Assembly: GCA_032250905.1 (NCBI GenBank)
Contig: JAVVEQ010000012.1
Coordinates: 1-64,000, forward strand
Length of the DNA stretch: 64,000 bases
Direction: 5' to 3'
Origin: Desulfotignum sp032250905
GTDB taxonomy: Bacteria > Desulfobacterota > Desulfobacteria > Desulfobacterales > Desulfobacteraceae
In this document: piece after piece, positions 1-7,979 of the stretch
Layout of the letters: each line of letters starts with the position of its first letter
How positions within the stretch are numbered: position 1 is the stretch's first letter
Notes under the pieces: model-generated
The model's input: the letters and a program-made list of their open reading frames with translations, nothing else
Told to the model about the DNA's origin: nothing
Databases searched by the model: none
Position numbers and translations under genes: made by a program

Positions 1-287
1 CGCATCAGATCGCCAAAGGTGGTGACAATCACATCCGGCTGCCGGGAAAGGGCCACAAATGCGTCGATATCCTTTTGTGCGGTGACACAAACGGGACACC
101 CCGGGCCGGACAGCAGGGTCAACGAATCCGGCAGCATGTTCCGGATACCATGGCGGAAAATGGCCGTGGTATGGGTGCCGCACACCTCCATGAGCCGCAG
201 CGGCTGCCGGCATTCCTGATGGATCGCTGTCATCAGATGTCTGGCCAGGGCCGGATCCCTGAATTCTTCCATATAGGTCAGTCCCAT
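1..287 (-). CDS. hypD: Hydrogenase maturation factor HypD (N-terminal part, cut by window edge)
   Basis: HypD is the iron-sulfur scaffold that, with HypC, carries the Fe(CN)2CO group for [NiFe]-hydrogenase assembly in the cytoplasm. The reading frame runs off position 1, so only about 95 N-terminal residues are visible. They contain the family motifs MEVCGTHT and GPGCPVCVT, which hold conserved cysteines. The start is ATG at 287, overlapping the hypF stop by about 10 bases, so the two are translationally coupled. A second in-frame ATG at 272 is possible. Identification is firm; the rest of the gene lies outside the window. Confidence 0.93.
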   Translation of the reverse strand, partial: MGLTYMEEFRDPALARHLMTAIHQECRQPLRLMEVCGTHTTAIFRHGIRNMLPDSLTLLSGPGCPVCVTAQKDIDAFVALSRQPDVIVTTFGDLM

Positions 288-2662
288 GAAACCATCTCCT
301 CTGCCGGTGTGTCATTCTTATTTGAAAAACCCGGGTGACGGCCCCATTTTGCACCGGCAACGGCCGCCTGACCCAGAGAGATTCCGCCGTCTCCTGAAGG
401 AACCAGAGAATGGGTGTAAACACACAGGTTTTCTTTTTTCAAAGATACCATCATGTCGTTAAAAATCAGATCGTTTTGAAACACACCGCCGGACAGCACC
501 ACCTTGTCTACCCCATGAGCGGCAGCAATGCACCCGGCTGTCCGGGAAAATCCATGGACCAGGGTCTGATGAAACCGGTGACTGATTTTCGCCGCCGGAA
601 CCCCGGCCTGAATGTCGTTGACGATTTCCCGAATCCCGGGAATGATATCGATGATCCATTCCACCCCGTCCTGCGCCGGGGTGACCGGTACGATATCATA
701 AGGATACACCATCTGAACGGATTCGACATCTGTAGTCCCCACCGCCTCCAGTTCCATGGCCGCCTGGCTGTCATACGAAATCACATGCCGGATGCACAGC
801 AACGAAGACACGGCATCACACAACCGTCCACAACTGGAGGTCAGCGGGGTATTCACCTGTTTTTCCATCATCTGGCAGATAAAATCCAGCTGAAGCTGAT
901 CCATTTCCTTGATATACGGCAGATCCAGGTCCAGAAATGCCCTGCCGAAGGCTGTATGCAACACAGCGGCCGCCATGCGCCAGGGTGCCAGAACGGCCTG
1001 GTCTCCGCCCGGCATGGGAAGATACCTCAAATGTGCTTTGCGCACAAATGCCTCCCGGGTGGCCACAAGAATTTCTCCGCCCCAGATACACCCATCCGTC
1101 CCATACCCTGTGCCATCCAGTACAATGGCTGCCACGGGTTCATCCAGATGGTTTTCCACCATACAGGAAACCGCATGGGCGTGATGGTGCTGCACCCCCA
1201 CCCGCGGCATCTCTTCAGGAAAGCTGTTTTCAGCATATTGCGTGCTCATGTATCCCGGATGCAGATCATGAGCCACGATGCCAGGATCGATGTCCAGAAT
1301 GGTTTTGAAATGCTCCAGGGTCTGAATATAAAAGTCACAGGTCTTCTGATTTTCCAGGTCCCCGATGTGCTGGCTCAAAAAAGCCTCATTTTTCCGGGTC
1401 AGGCAGAGGGTGTTTTTCATACCGGCACCGCACCCGATCACGGGAAGCAGATCGTCAGACAGCTGCACCGGCAGCGGGGCGTATCCTCTGGATCTCCGTA
1501 GAAACCGGGTCTGCCCGGCCTGAACCCTTACAATGGAATCATCGGCCCGGAAATAGATATCTCTGTTGTGCAGCAGAAAATAATCGGCAATATGTGAAAA
1601 AGCTGCCAGCGCATCCTGATTGTCAATGGACAAGGGTTCCCCGGACCGATTGCCTGAGGTCATCACCAGCACTTCCGGCCCTGCATCCAGCAGCAGGTAA
1701 TGCAGCGGCGTATAGGGCAGCATCACTCCCAGGCAGGGGTTCAGCGGTGCCAGATCCGGCGACAGTCCGGACAGGGCGGGGGTGGTTTTTTTTCTCAACA
1801 GGACAATGGGGCGGTTGAATGAGGTCAGCAATGCATGTTCATCCTCTGACATCTGCACATGCGCCTTTATTGCAGATCCGGACCGGGCCATCAAGGCAAA
1901 CGGTTTGTGTGGGCGGTTCTTTCGCCGGCGCAGACGGCGGACCGCTGAATCATTGGCCGCATCCACTGCCAGATGAAACCCGCCCAGCCCTTTAATCGCC
2001 AGAATATGCCCCTGAGCCAGCAGATCCCCCGCCTGTTCGATGGCAGGACCTGATCCGCCAACTGTCCGGCCCTGATTGTCTGTCAAAAACACCTGAGGAC
2101 CACACACCGGACAGGCATTGGGCTGGGCATGGAACCGCCGGTCTGCCGGATTGTCATACTCCGCCTGACAGGCCGCACACATGAAAAAATCTTTCATGGC
2201 CGTATGGGAGCGGTCATAGGGGATATCCTCGATAATGGTGAATCTCGGGCCGCAGTTGATGCAGTTGATGAACGGATACCCGAACCGGCGGTTCTGAGGA
2301 TCGGCCATTTCTTTAAGACAGTCGTTGCAGACACTCACATCCGGTGAAATCAAGGTGGCGCGTGAAACCCCGGTGCGGCTGGCAATGATTCTAAAATCGG
2401 TGAAGCCCTGGACCGGCAGCGGGGTCTTTTTCATCGCATCCACCCGGGCCAGCAGGGGGGGACGATCTATGACAGCATCCACAAAACGGGCCAGGTTTTG
2501 AGGGTGTCCTTCCACACAGGCCCGCACCCCAAACGCGGTATTGGAGACCTCTCCGACTATCCGGTGCCGGGCGGCCAGGGTGAACAGAAACGGCCTGAAT
2601 CCAACACCTTGCACCACCCCGCTGATATCAAGCTGACAGGCAATACAGTTTGTATCAGACAT
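278..2662 (-). CDS. hypF: Carbamoyltransferase HypF
   Basis: HypF makes the cyanide ligands of [NiFe]-hydrogenases: it activates carbamoyl phosphate and passes the carbamoyl group to HypE. The 794-residue protein shows an N-terminal acylphosphatase-like domain (motif SGVVQGVGFRPF), two Cys4 zinc fingers (CNDC...CINC and CAAC...CPVC), a central YrdC-like domain, and a C-terminal carbamoyltransferase domain with VQHHHAHA and a DGTGYGTDG loop. The open frame extends upstream to 2779, but the extension lies inside hypC in another frame. The ATG at 2662, giving MSDTNCIACQ, is the sensible start and overlaps the hypC stop by 8 bases. The length is normal for the family (about 750-800 residues). Confidence 0.96.
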   Translation of the reverse strand: MSDTNCIACQLDISGVVQGVGFRPFLFTLAARHRIVGEVSNTAFGVRACVEGHPQNLARFVDAVIDRPPLLARVDAMKKTPLPVQGFTDFRIIASRTGVSRATLISPDVSVCNDCLKEMADPQNRRFGYPFINCINCGPRFTIIEDIPYDRSHTAMKDFFMCAACQAEYDNPADRRFHAQPNACPVCGPQVFLTDNQGRTVGGSGPAIEQAGDLLAQGHILAIKGLGGFHLAVDAANDSAVRRLRRRKNRPHKPFALMARSGSAIKAHVQMSEDEHALLTSFNRPIVLLRKKTTPALSGLSPDLAPLNPCLGVMLPYTPLHYLLLDAGPEVLVMTSGNRSGEPLSIDNQDALAAFSHIADYFLLHNRDIYFRADDSIVRVQAGQTRFLRRSRGYAPLPVQLSDDLLPVIGCGAGMKNTLCLTRKNEAFLSQHIGDLENQKTCDFYIQTLEHFKTILDIDPGIVAHDLHPGYMSTQYAENSFPEEMPRVGVQHHHAHAVSCMVENHLDEPVAAIVLDGTGYGTDGCIWGGEILVATREAFVRKAHLRYLPMPGGDQAVLAPWRMAAAVLHTAFGRAFLDLDLPYIKEMDQLQLDFICQMMEKQVNTPLTSSCGRLCDAVSSLLCIRHVISYDSQAAMELEAVGTTDVESVQMVYPYDIVPVTPAQDGVEWIIDIIPGIREIVNDIQAGVPAAKISHRFHQTLVHGFSRTAGCIAAAHGVDKVVLSGGVFQNDLIFNDMMVSLKKENLCVYTHSLVPSGDGGISLGQAAVAGAKWGRHPGFSNKNDTPAEEMVSWD

Positions 2663-2906
2663 CTTTATAAAAGGAACGCTTACGGGCATCGTCCGCCGCC
2701 AGAATCTGGCGCATATCCTCCAGGGTCTGGCGGGCTGCGGACTCATCCAGCCGGCTGATAGCAAACCCGGCATGGACAATCACGTAATCCCCGATTTTTG
2801 AATCCTCCAGAAGCGCCAGGCTGGTTTCACGGATTACGCCATCCACGGATACTTTGGCCAGGTTGCCCTGGATTTCGATGATCTTTGAAGGTACGGCTAA
2901 ACACAT
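2655..2906 (-). CDS. hypC: Hydrogenase maturation chaperone HypC
   Basis: HypC is a small chaperone that binds HypD and the hydrogenase large subunit while the Fe(CN)2CO group is loaded. The 83-residue product begins MCLAVP, with the essential Cys2, and carries the conserved VHAGFAI segment. It is the first gene of the minus-strand hypC-hypF-hypD unit, preceded by a purine-rich stretch (AAAGAGAA). hypA and hypB are not here; they lie near 33 kb, downstream of tgt. Confidence 0.94.
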   Translation of the reverse strand: MCLAVPSKIIEIQGNLAKVSVDGVIRETSLALLEDSKIGDYVIVHAGFAISRLDESAARQTLEDMRQILAADDARKRSFYKDV

Positions 2907-3114
2907 AGTTTGACCATTCTCTTTTAATGTTTTTTTAAAGTGTATCCAGTCAATATACGTTTAACCCGCCAGATTGAGCAATACTTTTTTCAACATCTTA
3001 TTTCCAACCTGGAAAAACCTGAATTGAAATTTATTGGTGCCAGAGACACAGCGGCTTTCTTTTTTGTCGACCACCGCCCCGGGGTCGTTCTCTATATGCT
3101 GAATTGTCCAACTG

Positions 3115-3140
3115 GCTAAGTTTTATGAAGCTAACTTTGA
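3115..3140 (+). repeat. Short direct repeat upstream of dtxR-like gene
   Basis: Two near-copies of GCTAAsTTTkA begin at 3115 and 3130, spaced 15 bases apart, about 45-70 bases upstream of the -35 box of the regulator gene. They could be operator half-sites. They are not a good match to the classic DtxR/IdeR palindrome, so their function is a guess. Confidence 0.3.
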
Positions 3141-3183
3141 GTTACGAAAATAACAATTTAATCAATTATGAATTTTTTTTTAA

Positions 3184-3211
3184 TTGACTTATTATATCAT
3201 CCGTTTATAAA
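3184..3211 (+). promoter_or_regulatory. Sigma-70 promoter of dtxR-like gene
   Basis: TTGACT (3184-3189), a 16-base spacer and TATAAA (3206-3211) sit 30 bases before the start codon. A strong GGAGG ribosome binding site follows at 3231-3235. Confidence 0.6.
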
Positions 3212-3240
3212 AAAGACAGAAAGTCAAAATGGAGGTAGAC

Positions 3241-3654
3241 ATGGAAAAGACAATTCCCCTATCCGAAAATATTGAAGATTACCTGGAAACGATCCTGGCA
3301 CTGCAAACCCAAAATACCGTGGCCCGGTCCAAAGACATCGCAGAGAAACTGAATATCAAGCGGGGATCTGTCACGGGCATGCTCAAAAAACTGTCTGCAC
3401 GCAAACTGATCAATTATGAACCTTACGGATATGTCACACTGACACCGGAAGGGAAAAAGATCGCGAAAAAGATTGAATACCGCCATTCGGTACTCAAGGA
3501 TTTTTTATTCAGGATACTGGAGGTGGATGAAGCACGGGCCGATGAGACCGCCTGTCGAATGGAACATGCCATGGACAGCCAGTCGTTCAGAAAATTTGTG
3601 GAATTCATTGCCACACTGGATGCCTGTCCCCACCGGAAGGAAACTCTGGAATAA
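3241..3654 (+). CDS. DtxR/MntR-family metal-dependent transcriptional regulator
   Basis: This is a 137-residue DNA-binding repressor of the DtxR family, which senses Fe2+ or Mn2+. An N-terminal winged helix-turn-helix (about residues 5-65, with AEKLNIKRGSVTGML as the recognition region) is followed by the metal-binding and dimerisation domain, containing the characteristic C-x2-E-H ligand set in CRMEHAMD. It has no C-terminal SH3-like domain and so resembles MntR in length. The start at 3241 is chosen over the ATG at 3229 because the GGAGG ribosome binding site overlaps the upstream ATG and lies 5 bases before this one. Target genes are not evident; no feoAB or mntH is adjacent. Confidence 0.88.
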   Translation: MEKTIPLSENIEDYLETILALQTQNTVARSKDIAEKLNIKRGSVTGMLKKLSARKLINYEPYGYVTLTPEGKKIAKKIEYRHSVLKDFLFRILEVDEARADETACRMEHAMDSQSFRKFVEFIATLDACPHRKETLE

Positions 3655-3663
3655 GCATGAATA

Positions 3664-4527
3664 TCACCATCCGTTTCTGGACCAGACCACTGTGGCGGTG
3701 AGGCCCTGCTGCATTCGGCTGATCCGCCCGTTTTTCTCTATGGTTTCCAGGTAGGACTGAACAATCTTCCTGAGTTCGGTTTCAGGAATGGAACCGATTT
3801 TCTGAAAAAATGCCGTCTGGTTCTGTATTTCCTGCTCCAGGGTCGCGGTCTGCTCCCATTCCATTTTGTCGAACCAGATCTCCGGAAAAAATTTCAATGC
3901 GAACAGCAGATTGATTTTGTAAAGGATGGATTGCGGCCGGTCATCCAGGGGTCGGTCCATGATCTTTTCCCACAGGGCTGCCATGACCGGATCCGGTTTT
4001 TTATCGGCCCACCCCCGGACGGCAAACCCTTTTTTGCCGCAGGCCATCATTTTAAAAAACGACCTGGATGTCGACAATGCCGGTGCCATGAATCCGGTGA
4101 CCAGATCAAACCGATTCTCCCACCCATTTTTTTTGATATCCACATACCGCCAGTCTTCACGGCGCAATTCCACCCGGTCTTTGAGATGGTGTGGGATGGT
4201 CTGATCAAACCGTTCCAGCATGCCGGCTGAAAAATCCAGAGCCGTGACCCGCGCCCCGGCTTCAGCCAGGCCCAGGGCCAGCTCCCCGGTACCGCAGCCG
4301 ATATCCAGCACCCTCATGTTCCTGGACAGCAGTCCGGTTTCCCGGAACCGGGCCAGGGTTTTTTCCACTTTCCGGTTCTGTTTTTCTTCCTTGCCCTTGT
4401 TGTAAGTCGCTGCCGCCTTATCCCAGTATTCCGGTGTGGCAAATCCTTTGTGCACCGCATAGGTGTCATCGGATTTGACCTTTTCCCATTCATGGATCCA
4501 GAAATCAGTGGTAAAAATATTGTCCAT
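3664..4527 (-). CDS. Class I SAM-dependent methyltransferase
   Basis: A 287-residue cytoplasmic methyltransferase. The Rossmann-type SAM site is visible as motif I (VLDIGCGTGELAL, about residues 74-86) and the acidic residue of motif II (VTALDFS). The rest is variable and the substrate cannot be read from sequence. The gene is convergent with the DtxR-type regulator, with 9 bases between the stop codons, and lies downstream of nth on the same strand. The ATG at 4527 has AAGGA at a suitable distance. The family is certain; no specific function is assigned. Confidence 0.85.
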   Translation of the reverse strand: MDNIFTTDFWIHEWEKVKSDDTYAVHKGFATPEYWDKAAATYNKGKEEKQNRKVEKTLARFRETGLLSRNMRVLDIGCGTGELALGLAEAGARVTALDFSAGMLERFDQTIPHHLKDRVELRREDWRYVDIKKNGWENRFDLVTGFMAPALSTSRSFFKMMACGKKGFAVRGWADKKPDPVMAALWEKIMDRPLDDRPQSILYKINLLFALKFFPEIWFDKMEWEQTATLEQEIQNQTAFFQKIGSIPETELRKIVQSYLETIEKNGRISRMQQGLTATVVWSRNGW

Positions 4528-4562
4528 GACATATCCTTTTCACCGCCCTGAATGGCGGATGG

Positions 4563-5204
4563 TCACTGGGTGACCGATTTTTTGCCGGAGAAAACGCAGA
4601 TGCCGAACAACGGGCAGATTCGGCATTTGGGTTTTCTGGCATCACAAATCTCCCGGCCGAAATAGATGAACTGCAGAGACAGGTCACTCCAGGCCGACTC
4701 CGGAATGCGTTTCATAAGATCAAATTCCACCTTGACCGGATCGTTGGATCGCGTCAGGCCCAGGCGGCCGGATATCCGAAGCACATGGGTATCCACCACA
4801 ATGGCAGGGTGTCCAAAAGCCGCCGACCGCACCACATTGGCGGTCTTCCGTCCCACACCCGGCAGCATTACCAGAAGGGCCAGATCATCCGGCACCTGCC
4901 CGGCATGACGATCCAGCAGCGCCCGGGCACAGGCCTTGATGTTTTTGGCTTTGTTGTTGTAAAAACCTGTAGAATAAATAATTTTTTTGATGTCTCCCAG
5001 ATCGGCTGCGGCCAGAGAGGCCGGATCCGGAAACCGCTCAAACAGATGCCGGGTCACATGGTTCACTTGTCTGTCCGTGCACTGGGCTGACAGTATGGTG
5101 GCCGTCAACAGCTGAAACGGAGTCTGATGCACCAGTTGAGTCTTGACATCCGGGTAACGGTCTTTTAATGTGCGGAGCAAAAATTGGATATCGACGTCTT
5201 TCAT
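4563..5204 (-). CDS. nth: Endonuclease III (DNA glycosylase/AP lyase)
   Basis: This base-excision repair enzyme removes oxidised pyrimidines and nicks abasic sites. The 213-residue product has the helix-hairpin-helix LPGVGRKTANVV containing the catalytic lysine, the catalytic aspartate in VDTHVLRI, and the C-terminal iron-sulfur loop C-x6-C-x2-C-x5-C (CDARKPKCRICPLFGIC). The length is typical. The gene is divergent from the thiolase gene with only 15 bases between the starts, so the promoter for each must lie inside its neighbour. Confidence 0.96.
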   Translation of the reverse strand: MKDVDIQFLLRTLKDRYPDVKTQLVHQTPFQLLTATILSAQCTDRQVNHVTRHLFERFPDPASLAAADLGDIKKIIYSTGFYNNKAKNIKACARALLDRHAGQVPDDLALLVMLPGVGRKTANVVRSAAFGHPAIVVDTHVLRISGRLGLTRSNDPVKVEFDLMKRIPESAWSDLSLQFIYFGREICDARKPKCRICPLFGICVFSGKKSVTQ

Positions 5205-5219
5205 GAAAGCTACTTATAT

Positions 5220-6221
5220 ATGACTAAAAGAAAAATCACAAGCCCTGTCCGGGCGCTTGGGCTGTGTTCCGGGGGGCTGGACAGCATGCTCTCCGGCCTG
5301 ATTCTCAAGAAGCAGGGTATCAACGTGACCTGGATCAGTTTTGAAACCCCTTTTTTCACTTCGGAAAAAGCGCAAAAAGCGTCAACACTCTGTGACATCC
5401 CATTAATCACGCAGGATATCACCGTTCCCTACCTGGAAATGATGAAGGCCCCCAAAGCCGGTTTCGGTAAAAACATGAACCCCTGCATGGACTGTCATGC
5501 ACTCATGTTTGAAACCGCCGGCCGTCTCATGCAGGAAATGGGGTTTGATTTTCTTTTCAGCGGAGAAGTCATCGGCCAGCGTCCGAAATCCCAGACCCGG
5601 AACGCCCTCCATTATGTGGAGAAAAACAGTCGATTCAAAGGCTTTATCTTACGTCCCCTGAGCGCCCTGTGCCTGCCGGAAACTCCCATGGAAGCGCAGG
5701 GACTGGTAGACAGAACACGACTGCTGGGCATCAACGGCCGGTCCAGAAAACAGCAGATAGCGCTGGCCCGGGAACTGGGTATTACGGAATACCCCGCCCC
5801 GGCCGGGGGATGCCTGCTCACGAACCCGCAATTTTCAAACCGGCTCAGAGACCTGTTTTATGTTCAGAAAACACAGGACATCCGGCATATTCATCTGCTC
5901 AGATACGGCCGCCATTTCCGCCTGACCGATACCTGCAAGCTGGTGATCGGGCGGACAAAGACGGACAACGAAAAAATCATGGCCTGGTATGATCCCATCC
6001 ATGATGTCCGATTCAACCATGCCTGGCTGCCCGGTCCCACCGCCCTTCTCACCGGACGGTTCGAAACATCGGAAATTAAAAAAGCCGCTGCCATGACAGC
6101 GGCTTATACCAAAGCACCAGATAATGAACCCACCGAAATTCAGGTGAGTGTCAATGAGGTTCATACCCGGGTCAGCGTGATTCCTTTAAAGGCCTCCGAA
6201 CTAGCGGCCAAAATGATCTGA
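5220..6221 (+). CDS. PP-loop tRNA thiolase-like protein with C-terminal DUF814 (NFACT-R-like) domain
   Basis: A 333-residue protein with an ATP-pyrophosphatase PP-loop (CSGGLDSML, near residue 15) like ThiI and MnmA, which adenylate a tRNA uridine before sulfur transfer. Candidate sulfur-handling cysteines are the CMDC pair near residue 95 and the cysteine in GGCLLTN near residue 200. The C-terminal part (RYGRHFRL...VIGRTKTDN) resembles DUF814, an RNA-binding module related to NFACT-R. It lacks the THUMP domain of classical ThiI. The open frame begins at 5184, but MTKRKITSP at 5220 fits the family and avoids overlap with nth. I infer s4U or s2U tRNA thiolation. Confidence 0.75.
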   Translation: MTKRKITSPVRALGLCSGGLDSMLSGLILKKQGINVTWISFETPFFTSEKAQKASTLCDIPLITQDITVPYLEMMKAPKAGFGKNMNPCMDCHALMFETAGRLMQEMGFDFLFSGEVIGQRPKSQTRNALHYVEKNSRFKGFILRPLSALCLPETPMEAQGLVDRTRLLGINGRSRKQQIALARELGITEYPAPAGGCLLTNPQFSNRLRDLFYVQKTQDIRHIHLLRYGRHFRLTDTCKLVIGRTKTDNEKIMAWYDPIHDVRFNHAWLPGPTALLTGRFETSEIKKAAAMTAAYTKAPDNEPTEIQVSVNEVHTRVSVIPLKASELAAKMI

Positions 6222-6247
6222 ATCCTGTCAGGAATTCAGGTCTATCA

Positions 6248-6733
6248 TCAATAATAGATCATTTTTTCCCAGAATTCCTTTTCATCCTTGTCCCAGTCCT
6301 TGCCGAATTTTCTTTCACAAAAGACCGCCAGACGCTTGTACCAGCTGGTCCAGGGATTCTTTCCCTCTTCTTTGGCTTTCAGAACATCCAGCAGAAACGA
6401 TTCGATGTTGATCATTTCCTCTTTGGGGATATAGGAACAGGCACCCCCCAGGTAGGATTTCTTGATATTATCCGGGCTCAGGGCATGGGCGGTGAGCATC
6501 ACGGTCACGATCCCCTTTTTATTGGCCGTTTCCAGCAGCTGATATCCATCCACCCCCATGATATCCAGTATGGCAATATCAAATGTCTGTTCTTTCAGCA
6601 GCTGATCCGCTTCTTCAAACGACTGGGCCCGGACAACGTCAGCCATGTCCAGCAGTTCTTCCAGAGAATCCAGCACATCGGGCTCATCATCAACGATCAA
6701 AATTCTTTTGTTTTCCAAACTGATATCTGTCAT
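6248..6733 (-). CDS. Stand-alone response regulator (receiver domain only)
   Basis: A 161-residue protein made of a CheY-like receiver domain plus a short charged C-terminal tail, with no DNA-binding or enzymatic output domain. It shows the acidic pocket (VDDEPD), the phospho-acceptor aspartate in AILDIMGVDGY, and the conserved Thr/Ala (MLTAHA) and Lys (PKEE) positions. The tail ends in a tryptophan- and aromatic-rich segment of unknown role. The ATG at 6733 has GGAAAAAA upstream; an ATG four codons earlier (6745) is also possible. No histidine kinase is adjacent, so its partner is unknown. Confidence 0.85.
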   Translation of the reverse strand: MTDISLENKRILIVDDEPDVLDSLEELLDMADVVRAQSFEEADQLLKEQTFDIAILDIMGVDGYQLLETANKKGIVTVMLTAHALSPDNIKKSYLGGACSYIPKEEMINIESFLLDVLKAKEEGKNPWTSWYKRLAVFCERKFGKDWDKDEKEFWEKMIYY

Positions 6734-6821
6734 GATTTTTTCCATTCAAATTTACGGGTTTGGTACATTTTTCCAGGGATTTCACACAAAAGTCAACCCA
6801 CATTGATAAAATAAGAATTTT

Positions 6822-7880
6822 TCAAGCGGTTTCAATACCGCCATTTTTCTGCCGTGCTCTGAGTTGTCCACAGGCTGCCAGGATATCAGCTCCCTTGCTC
6901 TTCCGGACAATGGCGGTCATGTTTTTATCCAGCAGAATCTGGAGAAAGGTTTTCACACGATCCGGATCCGGTGCTTTCAAATCCGAACCCGGATGCGGGT
7001 TGAAGGCAATTAGATTGACCTTGGCCCGCAATGGTGTCAACAGCCGGACCAGCTGTCGGGCATGCTCCGGGGAATCGTTCACTCCCTTGATCAGAATATA
7101 TTCAAAGGTGATTTTGTTTCTGGGTTTCATGGTGACATTTTTGCAGGCGGCCAGGAGCTGTGTCAAAGGATAGGTCCGGTTCACCGGCATCAGCCGGGAA
7201 CGGGTGTCGTCATCCGTGGCATTGAGGGATACGGCCAGATTCACGGCACACGCGTTTCCCAGATTCAGGATTTCAGGCACCAGGCCGCAGGTGGACACCG
7301 TGACCCGTCTTGGCGAAAACTTCAATCCGAAATCGGTGTCCGTGATCACCTGGATGGCCTGAATCACGTTGTCATAGTTGGCCAACGGCTCACCCATGCC
7401 CATGAAAACAATGTTGGACAGTTTTTGAGGATCCATGTGTCTATGGTCCAGAAATGTCCGTACCGTCAGAACCTGGGTTATGATTTCCCCGGCAGACAGA
7501 TTGCGCACCCACCCGCCTTTGGCGGTCAGGCAGAACCGGCAGTTCATGGCACATCCCACCTGGGAGGACACGCACAGGGTAAAATGGTCTTTTTCCGGTA
7601 TGAGCACCGTTTCGATATGAACGCCGTCTGACAGACGGAACAGATATTTTTCCGTGGTGTCGGCAGACACCTGTCTGTCCGCCAGGGTCAGGCAGTCAAC
7701 ATAAAAGTGTCTGGTAAGCAGTGACCGCAGGTCTTTTCCCAGATCGGTCATCTGCTCAAAATCAGTGATCCGTTTCAGATACAGCCATTTGAAAATCTGC
7801 TTGGCCCTGAACGGCTGGACACCTTTTTCCTCAAGCCATTTGGAAAGCGCTTCCCGGGTATAATTTAATAAATTTTCCAT
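6822..7880 (-). CDS. rlmN: Dual-specificity 23S rRNA/tRNA adenine-C2 methyltransferase RlmN
   Basis: A radical-SAM enzyme that methylates A2503 of 23S rRNA and A37 of some tRNAs. The 352-residue product carries the radical-SAM cysteine triad in CAMNCRFC, the GMGEPL motif and the expected N-terminal accessory domain (FRAKQIFKWLY). The frame is open to 7925, but the ATG at 7880 (MENLLNY) has AGGA nearby and the normal family N-terminus. It is divergent from ffh. Confidence 0.96.
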   Translation of the reverse strand: MENLLNYTREALSKWLEEKGVQPFRAKQIFKWLYLKRITDFEQMTDLGKDLRSLLTRHFYVDCLTLADRQVSADTTEKYLFRLSDGVHIETVLIPEKDHFTLCVSSQVGCAMNCRFCLTAKGGWVRNLSAGEIITQVLTVRTFLDHRHMDPQKLSNIVFMGMGEPLANYDNVIQAIQVITDTDFGLKFSPRRVTVSTCGLVPEILNLGNACAVNLAVSLNATDDDTRSRLMPVNRTYPLTQLLAACKNVTMKPRNKITFEYILIKGVNDSPEHARQLVRLLTPLRAKVNLIAFNPHPGSDLKAPDPDRVKTFLQILLDKNMTAIVRKSKGADILAACGQLRARQKNGGIETA

Positions 7881-7913
7881 CCCTGTTCCTGTGGATCCAA
7901 CTGGATTATTTCC

Positions 7914-7942
7914 TTGACATATCACGGTTTATAGACTAAATT
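7914..7942 (+). promoter_or_regulatory. Sigma-70 promoter of the ffh-rpsP-rsmI operon
   Basis: A perfect TTGACA at 7914-7919, a 17-base spacer and TAAATT at 7937-7942 lie 38 bases before the ffh start. It is the only convincing promoter before the ten-gene operon, whose genes are tightly spaced. Confidence 0.65.
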
Positions 7943-7979
7943 CAATGATTTGATTTGATATTGTGATGAAGGTCTTTTT

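Larger units (their letters stand above)
2907..3240. other. Intergenic region between divergent hypC and dtxR-like gene
   Basis: This 334-base, AT-rich gap separates two divergent units. Its right end holds a clear sigma-70 promoter for the regulator (listed separately). The left end has a weaker minus-strand TTGACT hexamer near 2949-2954 that may serve hypC. An unsupported 59-codon frame with a GTG start (2940-3119) lacks a ribosome binding site and is not called. I see no RNA gene. Confidence 0.6.

Noticed and set aside
410..1501. 363-codon plus-strand frame opposite hypF
   Set aside because: It is a shadow of the hypF codon pattern; no ribosome binding site or known motif, while hypF is certain.
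2940..3119. 59-codon frame with GTG start between hypC and the dtxR-like gene
   Set aside because: No ribosome binding site, ordinary codon use for non-coding sequence, and no recognisable motif.
6237..6270. Possible terminator hairpin between the thiolase and the response regulator
   Set aside because: Only five paired bases with a mismatch; it overlaps the 3' end of the response regulator gene.
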